A stretch of DNA of 64,000 nt from an uncultured Acetatifactor sp. (GTDB taxonomy: Bacteria > Bacillota > Clostridia > Lachnospirales > Lachnospiraceae). The notes below the pieces were generated by a model. It was given only the letters and a program-made list of their open reading frames with translations. It was not told where the DNA came from and searched no databases. Positions 34,579 to 43,661 of the stretch are shown here, one piece after another (position 1 is the first letter of the stretch; every line of letters starts with the position of its first letter). The DNA lies in contig CAJTVB010000014.1 of assembly GCA_910579755.1 (NCBI GenBank), forward strand, positions 36,319 through 100,318, read 5' to 3'. The translations under genes and the position numbers were made by a program.

Positions 34579-35319
34579 ATGCTGGAAGTAAGGTCTTTGA
34601 AGAAGGTATATCATGGCAGGATGGGAGGAATAGAAGCGCTCCGGGGAGTGGAGTTTCGGGTCGGTCAGGGGGAGATCGTGGGACTGTTTGGGGAAAACGG
34701 AGCCGGCAAAACTACTTTGCTAAAATGTATTTTGGGGCTTTTATCCTATGAGGGAGAGATTCTCCTGGACGGAGAGAAAATTCACAGGGGTAATATTGGC
34801 CGGCTGTCCTTTGCCACCTGTGAACACTCATTCTTTCCCAATTTGACTCCTATATCTCACAGGGATTTTTACCAGATGCATTTCGGGTGCTTTCGGGATA
34901 AACGATTTAAAGCGTTAATGGATTTTTTTGAGCTTTCCATGAAAACCGCGGTAAAAAACTTTTCTGTCGGTCAGCAGAATCAGTTTGAGGTGATAATGGC
35001 TTTGTGCCAGGGGGCGGATTACATTTTGATGGATGAACCCTTTGTGAGCAATGATCTGTTCAACCGGGAGGATTTCTATAAGGTGCTGCTGGGGATTCTG
35101 GAGCCGGAGGAGACGGTATTCTTGTCCACCCATCTGATCGGGGAGGTGGAGAGGTTTGTGGGGCGCGGAATTCTGCTTCAAAAAGGCAGGATAGCGGGAG
35201 ACATTACCACGTTGGAGCTGGAGGAGCAGGGAAGGACCTTGACAGACTATGTGAAGGAGGTCTGCGGGTATCGTCCCGACAGAGTCAACCGGGCTCTGGA
35301 GGAATTGACGCAGAGGTAG
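34579..35319 (+). CDS. ABC transporter ATP-binding protein (YtrB-like)
   Basis: 246 residues. Walker A GENGAGKTT (about 38-46) and Walker B YILMDEPF are intact, with H-loop FLSTHL. The signature is degenerate (FSVGQQNQ in place of LSGGQ), as in several bacitracin/YtrB-type exporter ATPases. GGAGGG precedes ATG 34579. Supplies energy to the two membrane proteins encoded just before it. All are probably repressed by the operon's GntR protein. Confidence 0.9.
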   Translation: MLEVRSLKKVYHGRMGGIEALRGVEFRVGQGEIVGLFGENGAGKTTLLKCILGLLSYEGEILLDGEKIHRGNIGRLSFATCEHSFFPNLTPISHRDFYQMHFGCFRDKRFKALMDFFELSMKTAVKNFSVGQQNQFEVIMALCQGADYILMDEPFVSNDLFNREDFYKVLLGILEPEETVFLSTHLIGEVERFVGRGILLQKGRIAGDITTLELEEQGRTLTDYVKEVCGYRPDRVNRALEELTQR

Positions 35320-35361
35320 ATTCGATGTTGGCGCATATTATTGTGCACGATGAGGAGCGGT

Positions 35362-36807
35362 ATGAAAAAAAGCTTTTGGTTTGCGGCTGTATTTATGGTG
35401 CTGGCGTTGATTTCCCTTCCTTTTGCAATCAGGAGGGTGGACGGCGGAAAGGAAGAGATCATTATTGCCCGGGAGGTCCTTTCCGGGGATTTGGCTGCGG
35501 CGGAGGGCATTATTCTGCAGACTGCAGCCTGCTGGGACGGGCATCTGTTTTGGAATACGGTGTATGCGGCGGATAGCGGGAAAGAAGCAGAGAGCAGCTT
35601 TACTTTTGCTTCCCGGCATGTATCCTGGGATCTGGTGCCGATTAAAAGTGCGCAGCTTCGTCCGGAAGGGGGAGCGGGCTTTGGGTCGGCTTTCACAGAT
35701 GTGGCGGCTGTGGTAAACCCGGATAACCTTCCGTTTTCCGAAATTATCAAGGCTGTGGCAGAGAAAGCCGCTGCAGGGGAAACATACAGCTGCCAGATGA
35801 GGATCGGGGATTATTATGAGTATTATCCCCTGGTGCTGGATCTGGAAGGGGTTTCCGTGATATATGAGGGGGACTATCAGAAGGTCTGCGGCTGGCTTTC
35901 TGACTTTTTTCACATATCCACAGCGGAGGATCGGTTTGATGTAACCGTGGGAAAAGACTTCGGGGGCCAGCTGGTGTCTGTGTCTGCCGGGGTGGACCAG
36001 GGAGAGCAGCAGACGGATATTACCGGCGCGTCCGCTTTTGGGGAGGATGGGTTTTACTGCATATTCTGCCTGGAGGATATGGATACCGGCGCAGGTGTGG
36101 ACAGGGGGCAGAACAAGGGGATTTTCTTTTTTCCCTGGGAACAGGAGAAGCAGGATCTCTTTCATCTGGATCTGACGCAGGTCAGAAAGGCATGCGAGTA
36201 TCCCGGAGAGGGAGTACCCCTGCAGATGCTGCTTGAGGAGGAAGAGGGCAGGATATACCTGACGGTTCGGGAACAGGAGGAATATTGGCTGTGGGTTTAT
36301 GAAATAGAAGAGGACGGGTTGGTTCCGGTGCAGAAGCTTTCTGTAGGGAAGTCCAGCTTTGACCTTTGCCGGATGCTGCTCGGGGAGGAAGGAATCCTGT
36401 TTACCTGGGACAACAATGAATTTTCCTTTGCGATTCGGGAGGAGGAGGGATTTCGTCTGTGGTGCAGCGGGGAATTCCCGCAGGATCCGGAGAAAACCAG
36501 AATTGGGGGAAACCCCTTTCCCAGGGAGAATGTATGCTTATTTGACGGGGAAAGGCTGGTTCTGGCGGCCTTCGAGGATTGGTTTGAAATGAATGTACTG
36601 CTGGCGGTTTATGATGGATCCGGCATGGTATACAGCGGCCTGTATTATAACGGCGGGAAGCCGGATCCGGAAATCCCTTTTGCCATGTCTGCCTACGGGA
36701 TCGTGCCCCAGGGGCCCCGGCTATGGAAGACCGACAACATCTTTGAAGCCGGAACAGAGGGAAATGTGAGGCCGCTGGAGATATTCCTTCATACGCAGAA
36801 GGATTGA
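35362..36807 (+). CDS. Hypothetical membrane-anchored extracellular protein
   Basis: 481 residues. One N-terminal membrane segment (KKSFWFAAVFMVLALISLPF, residues 2-21) acts as signal or anchor. The remainder is acidic and beta-rich, with repeated 'GED/GEEG...' turns and short WxxxYEI strands resembling a beta-propeller. ATG 35362 follows GAGGAGCGG. It is the last gene of the GntR operon, the place where YtrF-like or other exported helper proteins occur. I do not recognise the family. It may sense or bind the compound that the ABC system handles. Confidence 0.65.
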   Translation: MKKSFWFAAVFMVLALISLPFAIRRVDGGKEEIIIAREVLSGDLAAAEGIILQTAACWDGHLFWNTVYAADSGKEAESSFTFASRHVSWDLVPIKSAQLRPEGGAGFGSAFTDVAAVVNPDNLPFSEIIKAVAEKAAAGETYSCQMRIGDYYEYYPLVLDLEGVSVIYEGDYQKVCGWLSDFFHISTAEDRFDVTVGKDFGGQLVSVSAGVDQGEQQTDITGASAFGEDGFYCIFCLEDMDTGAGVDRGQNKGIFFFPWEQEKQDLFHLDLTQVRKACEYPGEGVPLQMLLEEEEGRIYLTVREQEEYWLWVYEIEEDGLVPVQKLSVGKSSFDLCRMLLGEEGILFTWDNNEFSFAIREEEGFRLWCSGEFPQDPEKTRIGGNPFPRENVCLFDGERLVLAAFEDWFEMNVLLAVYDGSGMVYSGLYYNGGKPDPEIPFAMSAYGIVPQGPRLWKTDNIFEAGTEGNVRPLEIFLHTQKD

Positions 36808-37086
36808 AATTTTCCAGCGTTCCTGCTATGATGATGTATGGAAGATTCGCTGCCCAGTATATTGCGCGTAATGAGGACGGAAGCGTAGAGGGTTTGATCG
36901 CGCCTGTGCAGGCTGCGGCGTAAGCAAAGAGGATACTGCCTGGGATGCCTTACAGAAGCTTTATGAAGAACGCCTCCAGCGTTGGATTCAAGGAGGCGGA
37001 GGTATGCGCTGCTCCGGAGGAATATGGAAGTTCCAGAGTACTGATCGGAGAATAAAGATCTATATTAAGAGAAAAAGGTGAGATAT
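36808..37086 (+). other. Intergenic stretch with short coding-like remnants
   Basis: Two short open stretches resemble protein (about 36830-36920, starting MMMYGRFAAQYIARNEDG; and about 36919-37080, containing EDTAWDALQKLYEERLQRW) but neither has a ribosome site and both stop early. Possibly the remains of a decayed gene. No terminator or RNA gene is evident. Confidence 0.3.
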
Positions 37087-38466
37087 ATGCTGGAAAAAGT
37101 GACCCGCCTGTTCGGCCAGGTGGATATGACAGAGGGAAAGCCCTGGGAGAAAATTGCGATTTTTACTGTTCCCATGCTGTTGGGAAATATTGCACAGCAG
37201 CTGTACAATACAGTGGACAGCATTGTGGTGGGAAAATATGTGGGGGACAATGCGCTGGCGGCAGTGGGCAGCGCCAGTCCCATATTCAATCTTTTGCTGG
37301 TATTGTTTGTGGGTATATCCATGGGGGCTGGCATTATGGTATCCCAGTATTATGGCTCCCATGACAGAGAGAACCTGTCCCGCACCATTGGCAGCACTGT
37401 GACGTTGACGGCCGCCGCGTCTCTTCTGCTGATGATCGCAGGCTCTCTGGCGATCCGTCCGCTGCTGGTGCTGCTGGATACGCCGGAGAGCATACTGGAT
37501 TGGTGCACCTCTTATCTGATGATCCTTCTGTGGGGAATTGCCGGGCTGGCATATTATAATATCCTGTGCGGAATTCTCAGGGGACTTGGGGACTCTCTTT
37601 CAGCTCTGATATATCTGCTGATCGCCACGGTGATCAATATTGTGCTGGATGTGGTATTTGTGGCGGGATTTCATATGGAGGTGGCGGGAGTGGCTCTGGC
37701 CACGGTGATCGCCCAGCTGATCTCAGCCGTTTTGTGCATATTGAAGCTTCGGAGGATGACGGAATTTTTCGATATGAAGGCCGAATATCTGAAGCCGGAC
37801 GGCAGGAATTTAGGGACTGTGATCCGTCTGGGCCTGCCCTCCGGGCTTACCCAGGCCATCTTTTCCCTGGCCATGGTAGTGGTTCAGTCTCTTACCAACA
37901 GCTTCGGAGAAATGATCATTGCGGCCAATGTGATTATAATGAGGGTGGACGGCTTTGCCATGATGCCCAACTTTTCCTTCGGAACGGCCATGACTACATA
38001 CGCGGGACAGAATGTGGGCGCCAGACAGTATGACCGGGTGAAGCAGGGGGCCAGGCAGGGCACGCTGATCGCTGTGTGCACCTCCGCAGTCATTACCGGT
38101 CTGATCCTGCTGTTTGGTCCCCATCTCATGGGGGTTTTTACCAATACGGAGGAATTGGCGCAGCTCAGCGCCGATATGATGAAAATCCTGGCGGTGGGCT
38201 ATATTGCCATGGCTGTGACCCAGAGCCTGTCAGGGGTCATGCGGGGGGCCGGAGATACCGTGACGCCTATGTGGATCTCTTTACTGACCACGGTGGCGGT
38301 GAGGGTTCCTCTGGCCTACGGACTGGTCTGGCTGACCAGAACGCCGGAGCTGCCCCAGGGGCGTTATGAAAGTCTTTGGATTTCTCTGCTTAGCTCCTGG
38401 GTGCTGGGGGCGGTGGCTACCTTTATCCTTTACAGGGTTGGCAGATGGAAAAAGAAGGCGCTGTAA
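37087..38466 (+). CDS. MATE-family efflux transporter
   Basis: 459 residues and twelve predicted TM segments in two homologous halves, typical of MatE/NorM-like cation- or proton-coupled exporters. Marks seen: AIFTVPMLLGNIAQQLYNTV at the first TM, DSIVVGKYVGDNALAAVG, and in the second half GLPSGLTQAIFSLAMVVVQS and YAGQNVGARQYDRVKQGAR. ATG 37087 follows AAGGTGAG; an in-frame GTG at 37078 lies inside that site. Exports drugs or metabolites; substrate unknown. It stands alone, convergent with tldE/tldD. Confidence 0.95.
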   Translation: MLEKVTRLFGQVDMTEGKPWEKIAIFTVPMLLGNIAQQLYNTVDSIVVGKYVGDNALAAVGSASPIFNLLLVLFVGISMGAGIMVSQYYGSHDRENLSRTIGSTVTLTAAASLLLMIAGSLAIRPLLVLLDTPESILDWCTSYLMILLWGIAGLAYYNILCGILRGLGDSLSALIYLLIATVINIVLDVVFVAGFHMEVAGVALATVIAQLISAVLCILKLRRMTEFFDMKAEYLKPDGRNLGTVIRLGLPSGLTQAIFSLAMVVVQSLTNSFGEMIIAANVIIMRVDGFAMMPNFSFGTAMTTYAGQNVGARQYDRVKQGARQGTLIAVCTSAVITGLILLFGPHLMGVFTNTEELAQLSADMMKILAVGYIAMAVTQSLSGVMRGAGDTVTPMWISLLTTVAVRVPLAYGLVWLTRTPELPQGRYESLWISLLSSWVLGAVATFILYRVGRWKKKAL

Positions 38467-38487
38467 TGATTTCCCTGTTCAGAGTGG

Positions 38488-38519
38488 CAGAGGGCCGGCA
38501 ATAAATGCACAGCCCTCTG
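38488..38519. terminator. Hairpin between convergent MATE and tldE genes
   Basis: CAGAGGGC (38488-38495) and GCCCTCTG (38512-38519) are perfect 8-bp arms with a 16-nt loop. No strong T-run on either side, so the terminator role is tentative; position between convergent genes supports it. Confidence 0.4.
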
Positions 38520-38564
38520 AAGATTCATCCATTTGCCGGCGATAAATACAGACGCAGTAAAGGC

Positions 38565-39863
38565 CTATTTGCCGGAAATAACCACTTTGTCAAAGGCCAT
38601 ATAGGGCAGAACCGAATAGCCGTCCTCCACGGTTTCCCGGGAAATGGAAATCAGATTGTTTAAAAGCTCGGCCAGGTTGCCGTTGATCATGGTTTCGCTG
38701 ACAGCGCCCTTGATCTGGCCGTCCTCCACCAGAAAGCTGTTTTTCGCCACGCCGGAGAAATCTCCGTTGGTGCCGGGCTGTCCGCCGGAGAACCGTCCTA
38801 CGATGAGTCCCTTTTTAGTGTTTTTGATAATGTCCTCGTAGGATGTGTCGCCGCCCTCGATAACTACGGAGAAGGAAGTGCTTTTGGCCCGGGGGAAGCC
38901 GGACTTGTTTGACACATACAGAGAGAGGAAGAAGGACTCCAGTACTCCGTTTCGAATCAAATCAAAGCTCTCGGACCGGAAGCCGTCGGCAGTATAGTGC
39001 TCGCCGCCCACGATCCGGGAATCCTCCGGACAGATGGATATACTGATGCGGCTGTCCGCTACCTGCTGTCCCAGCTTTTCCAGCCAGATGCTGGTCTTTT
39101 CCAGGATAACGCCGTCGGCGGCAAAGTTGGAGATAATGCTTCCCAGGAAGGAACCCAGGCTGGACGGAGTGAGGATGATGGAGCCCTCAAATTTGCCGCT
39201 CAGCTCGGTGACGTGAAGCTGAGCCTCTGTGTCGGCCAGATCCTTTTCCACGGATCCCAGCTCGATGAAGGGCTTATCCAGCCGGTCCGTGTAGATGTCG
39301 CTGGAGAAGAAGGAGGTGGTATGGTCTCCCTCGTGGCCGGAATACATCAGAGAGACGGAGTAGGCGCCCTTGAAGGTTTCAAATTCCGTGCCATTGGTAT
39401 TCTGATATACCGTATGGATTTTTTTGTGGTTCACGATCATCTGCTCCATAAGGATTTTGGGATGGCGCTCCTTGATCTGGCGCATCAGCTCCCGGGTGCG
39501 CTCAAAGAACAGATCGATATCCGGCTCGTAGGCGCCGGTGCGGAAAACCTGGTTTTCCTGTTTGGGGGCGATATCAAAGGCCTCGTCGGCAATGCTGGAT
39601 TCTGCGGACATAATGCAGTCTCTGGCGGCATTCCTGATGGAGTCATCGTCAAGCCGGTTGACGGCGATAGAGCCTTTTTTGTTATCCTTGTATGCTGTGA
39701 TGGCCAGGCCGCGGTCAAACAGAGTGCGGAACAGGGAAAATTCTCCGCCGTCCACATTGAATTCGTGGGTCTCTGTCTCCGATACCGTCAGCTGTGCTTT
39801 TTGTGCGCCGGCATCCAGAAGCGCTTTTTTCGTCTTTTCTGCAATCAATCTTATATCTTCCAT
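38565..39863 (-). CDS. TldE/PmbA-family protein (TldD partner)
   Basis: 432 residues, the TldE/PmbA half of the TldD-TldE metalloprotease. It shares the TldD fold but lacks the HExxxH zinc motif; typical C-terminal parts are present (GGEHYTADGFRSESFDLIRNG; GRFSGGQPGTNGDFSGVAKNSFLVEDG). TldD/E digests unfolded or modified peptides in the cytoplasm and in some systems trims RiPP precursors (microcin B17). Starts 2 nt after the tldD stop (TGATATG) with AGGAGG inside tldD, so the two are coupled. Whether the pair acts on the peptide encoded 13 kb away is unknown. Confidence 0.92.
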   Translation of the reverse strand: MEDIRLIAEKTKKALLDAGAQKAQLTVSETETHEFNVDGGEFSLFRTLFDRGLAITAYKDNKKGSIAVNRLDDDSIRNAARDCIMSAESSIADEAFDIAPKQENQVFRTGAYEPDIDLFFERTRELMRQIKERHPKILMEQMIVNHKKIHTVYQNTNGTEFETFKGAYSVSLMYSGHEGDHTTSFFSSDIYTDRLDKPFIELGSVEKDLADTEAQLHVTELSGKFEGSIILTPSSLGSFLGSIISNFAADGVILEKTSIWLEKLGQQVADSRISISICPEDSRIVGGEHYTADGFRSESFDLIRNGVLESFFLSLYVSNKSGFPRAKSTSFSVVIEGGDTSYEDIIKNTKKGLIVGRFSGGQPGTNGDFSGVAKNSFLVEDGQIKGAVSETMINGNLAELLNNLISISRETVEDGYSVLPYMAFDKVVISGK

Positions 39864-39864
39864 A

Positions 39865-41250
39865 TCAGCGGCCTCCTATCATAACCTTACAGCGAAGGGC
39901 AGGTCCGCCCATTCCCACAGGCATGGGCTGTTTTTTCCCACAGAATCCGGAACTGGTCCATTCCAGGGTGTCCGAAACCATATCCACGGTTTTCAGCATA
40001 TTGAATGCCACGCCGGAGATAGTGGTATCCAGCAGCGCCCGGCCCAGCTTTCCCTTTTTGATCTCATAGCCTGTACATACACCGAACATGAATTCTCCGG
40101 TGGTGTCGGCCTGACCGTTGTTGCTGGTGACCAGGTAATACCCGTCGTCCACGGAGGCGATCATGTCCTCCAGCTTATCCTTTCCTGGCAGAACGGCGGT
40201 GTTGCGCATGCGGATCAGCGGTTCATCGGAAAAGCTCCAGGCACGGGCGTTGCCCTGGGGCTTCATGCCGAAGTGCTGGGCACTTTCTCTGTTGTTCATA
40301 TAGCCGGTAAGAATACCGTCCTTGATCAGAACCGCATCCTCTGCCGGTGTTCCCTCGTCGTCCAGGTAGACGGGAAGAGGAGCGGGCTTTCCGAAGGCCG
40401 TGTGAGCGAAATCCACCAGATTTACCAGCTGGGAGCCCACCTGCTTGTTCAGAGCAGGCCCTGCCACGGAACCGCCCAGCACCAGATCCGCCTCCACGGT
40501 ATGGCCTACGGCCTCATGGGCCAGCATGCCGGACATCATCCCGCCCAGCACCACGGTTTTATAGCCTGCCTCTGCATAGACCCCTTCCCGCTTCTGCATC
40601 AATCGTTCGTACAGGGCGTCGATCTCGGGGTATAGCAGGGCGGGATCGGTAAAGTTATCGCCGAAGACGCCAAAGCCTCCCATGGGATGAAAAAGCTCGA
40701 TGGGGGTGCCGGAGGTGGTTTCCGTGTTTAAGAATACATAGATGTAGCTTCTGGGGGCGCAGATATGTCCGTCATAGCCGTCAGAGGTGCAGATGATCTT
40801 TTCCATGGAATCTTCCATGGCGATCACGGAACGGCTGGACAGGCCAGGGTATTTTTCCACAATATAGGCATCCAGCTCCCTGGCAAAATCTATGTATCGT
40901 TTCTGGTCCGCATCCGCAATTTCACTGCCTGCAGGAAGGGCGCCACCGGAGATTACAGGCAGCGGTCCCTTTCCTCTGCCCACATGACGATCCATGAACA
41001 GAGCGTTTTCTGTGGCTGCCTTCAGCACTGTTTCCGCCGCCTGGCCGGAGCATTCTGCTATGGATGAAAATCCGTAGACACCATTTTGATAAACCCGGGC
41101 GCAGATGCCGGACTGCTCCGTTCTCATATTGCCGGTGGGATTGCCCTGGATCAGGGAAACGCGCCTGCTGCGGCTGTTCTGTTCTCTCAGCTCCGTGTGA
41201 ACACCAGTGGAGAAGAGAGATTTTTTGCTTGAGATATGATCTTCCAGCAT
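39865..41250 (-). CDS. tldD: TldD-family metalloprotease
   Basis: 461 residues from ATG 41250 (AGGAGG 7 nt upstream; the in-frame upstream ATG at 41295 is less likely). The zinc-binding motif HEAVGH is present in LAHEAVGHTVEADL, followed by the conserved GSQLVNLVDFAHTAF..PVYLDDEGTPA region and C-terminal TTGEFMFGVCTGYEI. Forms a heterodimer with the TldE partner, in which the substrate is threaded to the buried active site. Chromosomal TldD/E is widespread and mostly a housekeeping peptidase. Confidence 0.94.
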   Translation of the reverse strand: MLEDHISSKKSLFSTGVHTELREQNSRSRRVSLIQGNPTGNMRTEQSGICARVYQNGVYGFSSIAECSGQAAETVLKAATENALFMDRHVGRGKGPLPVISGGALPAGSEIADADQKRYIDFARELDAYIVEKYPGLSSRSVIAMEDSMEKIICTSDGYDGHICAPRSYIYVFLNTETTSGTPIELFHPMGGFGVFGDNFTDPALLYPEIDALYERLMQKREGVYAEAGYKTVVLGGMMSGMLAHEAVGHTVEADLVLGGSVAGPALNKQVGSQLVNLVDFAHTAFGKPAPLPVYLDDEGTPAEDAVLIKDGILTGYMNNRESAQHFGMKPQGNARAWSFSDEPLIRMRNTAVLPGKDKLEDMIASVDDGYYLVTSNNGQADTTGEFMFGVCTGYEIKKGKLGRALLDTTISGVAFNMLKTVDMVSDTLEWTSSGFCGKKQPMPVGMGGPALRCKVMIGGR

Positions 41251-41344
41251 GTTTTTTCCTCCTGTCATAATGAATTGTGCGAATTTTCCACGCACCCGTT
41301 TATTATAACAGAAAAATATTTAATCGTATATATGATTTTCACAA

Positions 41345-42229
41345 TCATTTGGGGGAAGAGGGGCTGTTGTTGTTCACGGAGTGGTTGGCGCAGAGCCATC
41401 CCAGCAGAGGCTCAAAGCCCACACCCTCCCGGATGGGAATTCCGGCCTGCTCGCTGTTTCTGACACAGAGGGCAATAAAATCGGAGGCCTTTTGCACGGA
41501 AGAACGCAGATTCCTTCCCAGCAGGGCATCCGCGGCCAGAATTGAAGCGAACAGATCCCCCGTCCCCGGACGGGAAGCGCCTGCTCTCGGAGCAGAGCAG
41601 GCTTCTTTTTTGCCCTTTTCCCAGATGATATTCCGAAATTGTCCGTTTTCCTGAAGTCCTGTGATTACAATGGCGCCGGGGCAGAGAGAGGAGAGCTTCC
41701 GGCAGAGCAGGTCAAGCTCATCTTCCTCCCAGCCCTCTTCCCGATACGGAGTATCCGTGAGAAGGCAGGCCTCCGTGAGATTGGGAGTCAATATGTGGGC
41801 ACGGGCCGCCAGTTTTTTCAGGCGCTGACAGTGCTCCTCAGTGACGGAGGAATAAAGCCGGCCATGGTCTGCCATCACAGGATCAAGCAAAAATATGGGT
41901 GGCCGGAACATATCCAGAAATTCCTCTACAATGGCCGCCTGCTTTGGTTCCCCCAGAAAGCCGCAGTACAGGCCGTCAAAGGACAGCGCCAGCTTCTTCC
42001 AGGTCCCAATATAGTCTCTCATGCGGGGCGTAAAGTCCACGGCACAGCACCTGGGAAAGCCCAGATGATTGGACAGAATGGAGGTGGGAACAGGGCAGAC
42101 CTGTACGCCCATAACACTGATTACGGGCAGGGATACAGCCGTGGAGCATCGCCCGAAGCCCGCCATATCGTTTATCATGGCCAGCCGGGGAATTCCTCCC
42201 CCGGCACAGTTTTTTTCATCTATTAACAC
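41345..42229 (-). CDS. Pyridoxamine/pyridoxal kinase
   Basis: 294 residues of the ribokinase-like PdxY/PdxK family. It phosphorylates pyridoxal or pyridoxamine with ATP in B6 salvage. Marks: MINDMAGFGRCSTAVSLPVI at the N-terminus, LLDPVMADHGRLY, ILTPNLTEACLLT, IVITGL, and the catalytic anion-hole motif RPGTGDLFAS. The GTG start at 42229 follows AGGGGG. Single gene between tldD and a gap with large inverted repeats. Sequence cannot separate pyridoxamine from pyridoxal preference. Confidence 0.92.
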   Translation of the reverse strand: MLIDEKNCAGGGIPRLAMINDMAGFGRCSTAVSLPVISVMGVQVCPVPTSILSNHLGFPRCCAVDFTPRMRDYIGTWKKLALSFDGLYCGFLGEPKQAAIVEEFLDMFRPPIFLLDPVMADHGRLYSSVTEEHCQRLKKLAARAHILTPNLTEACLLTDTPYREEGWEEDELDLLCRKLSSLCPGAIVITGLQENGQFRNIIWEKGKKEACSAPRAGASRPGTGDLFASILAADALLGRNLRSSVQKASDFIALCVRNSEQAGIPIREGVGFEPLLGWLCANHSVNNNSPSSPK

Positions 42230-42269
42230 TATTTTGCTTACCCCCTAAAAAATGTTGATGGAGCAGCGC

Positions 42270-42305
42270 ATGATACCGTAATCCATGGCTTGCTTATGGT
42301 ATCAT
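42270..42305. promoter_or_regulatory. Inverted repeat upstream of the pyridoxamine kinase gene
   Basis: ATGATACC-GTAA (42270-42281) and TTAT-GGTATCAT (42294-42305) pair over 12 positions (one G-T) around a 12-nt centre. Possible operator, or a hairpin at the start of the kinase transcript. The gap 42230-42597 also holds the larger repeat at 42451-42503 and nothing else coding. Confidence 0.45.
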
Positions 42306-42450
42306 AAAATCGGGGTGCTTTCAAGGGAGAAGGCGCTTGTGTGTAAATTGCATTTGTGTTAAGGTAGATTTATCCCTGCTGGGACAATATATGGGTCTGC
42401 CAGGATCAGAGGTGCAAAATTGCTTTGATCATGCCGATTTTGACAAATGC

Positions 42451-42503
42451 AACCGCTGGTTGACAGATTTCCAAGCGCACTTGGTGGTTGTCAACCACCG
42501 GTT
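42451..42503. promoter_or_regulatory. Large nested inverted repeat upstream of the XRE regulator gene
   Basis: Nested arms AACCG/CGGTT (42451-42455, 42499-42503), GGTTGACA/TGTCAACC (42458-42465, 42489-42496) and CCAAG/CTTGG (42471-42475, 42480-42484) give a long cruciform-like structure 95 nt before the regulator start. TTGACA and TTGTCA hexamers lie within it and TATGAT follows at about 42509, so it may overlap the promoter and act as an operator for the XRE protein. Confidence 0.5.
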
Positions 42504-42597
42504 TTGATATGATCTCTCTGACTCATGGAAATCATAACAGTATGGGCGCAGTGGTCCGGACTGCTATGGATAATCAGAAAGGAAGAGGTATTAAAAA

Positions 42598-43614
42598 ATG
42601 ATTTTGGCGGAAAAAATAGCATTATTGAGGAAAAGGAACGAATGGTCTCAGGAGCAGCTGGCGGAAAAGCTGGATATATCCAGGCAGTCCGTATCTAAAT
42701 GGGAGAGCGGAGCGTCCATCCCGGACATGGATAAAATATTGAAGCTGAGCAGACTGTTTGAGGTCAGCACGGATTACCTGCTGAAGGATGAAATAGTGGA
42801 AGAGAACGAAAAAATTCCCAAAGCAGAAGAGGAATATCAGCCCCCGGAAGCGCGCAGTATATCTGTGGAGGAAGCAAATATTTACATGGATCTGGCGCGG
42901 AAGCTTTCAGGCTTTATGGCGGCGGGATGTGCGCTTTTTCTCCTGTGTCCGGTGCCTCTTTTGGTGTTGGGAGGTCTGGCTGAATATGGAAATTTGTCTA
43001 TCAGCGAGGATATGGCAGGAGGTCTGGGGGTAGTGATTCTGCTGATTCTGGCGGCGGCAGGGGTGGCGCTGGTGATGCGCAACAGTCTGCCTATGGGGCG
43101 GTACGAATTCCTGGAGAAGGAAGAAATCTGTCTGCAGTACGGCGTGGCGGGGATTGTAGGAAAACGGCGTGAGGAATTTGCCGGAAGGTACCGGATCTGT
43201 ATGGTTGCAGGAGTGATATTGTGCATTTTGAGCGTGGTGCCCTTGATGCTGGGAGCGGCGTTTCAGGTGGACGAATTATGGCTGACTACGTGCTGCATGG
43301 GACTTCTGTTGATGATCCTGTCTGTAGCTGTGGCCATTTTGGTATGGGCAGGCTGCATTCAGGGAAGCTTTGAGAAGCTTCTGCAGGAAGGGGATTATAC
43401 TCCGGAGAAAAAGGCCCTGAATAAAAAGACAGGATTTTTCCCGGTGGCATACTGGTGTGTGGTGACAGCCATATTTCTGGGAATTGGTTTATATGTAAGA
43501 GAGCAGAGAAATATGGGTTGGGGGATGGCGGCACTGATCTGGCCGGTGGCGGCGTTGATTTTTGTGGCGCTGAACAGTATTGTGAGGGCTGTGGCCGCAG
43601 GAGGCCGGAAGTAG
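42598..43614 (+). CDS. XRE-family regulator with membrane domain
   Basis: 338 residues. A Cro/CI-type helix-turn-helix at about 5-60 (LRKRNEWSQEQLAEKLDISR, QSVSKWESGASIPDMDKI, then STDYLLKDE) is followed by a charged linker and six or so TM segments (about 100-125, 138-160, 200-222, 230-255, 282-300, 307-330). Such membrane-tethered XRE regulators are common in Clostridia; they may sense membrane state or a partner protein. GGAAGAGG precedes ATG 42598. A large inverted repeat upstream is a plausible autoregulatory site. The next gene starts 47 nt after the stop. Confidence 0.88.
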   Translation: MILAEKIALLRKRNEWSQEQLAEKLDISRQSVSKWESGASIPDMDKILKLSRLFEVSTDYLLKDEIVEENEKIPKAEEEYQPPEARSISVEEANIYMDLARKLSGFMAAGCALFLLCPVPLLVLGGLAEYGNLSISEDMAGGLGVVILLILAAAGVALVMRNSLPMGRYEFLEKEEICLQYGVAGIVGKRREEFAGRYRICMVAGVILCILSVVPLMLGAAFQVDELWLTTCCMGLLLMILSVAVAILVWAGCIQGSFEKLLQEGDYTPEKKALNKKTGFFPVAYWCVVTAIFLGIGLYVREQRNMGWGMAALIWPVAALIFVALNSIVRAVAAGGRK

Positions 43615-43661
43615 ATAAAACAGAAGTTAAGAGCGTTTCGGCGGCGCAGATGGGAGCGGAT

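Noticed and set aside
38565..41250. TldD/TldE as part of the peptide maturation island
   Set aside because: TldD/E can trim RiPP precursors, but the pair lies 5 kb before the island behind several unrelated genes with ordinary composition, so housekeeping is the simpler reading.
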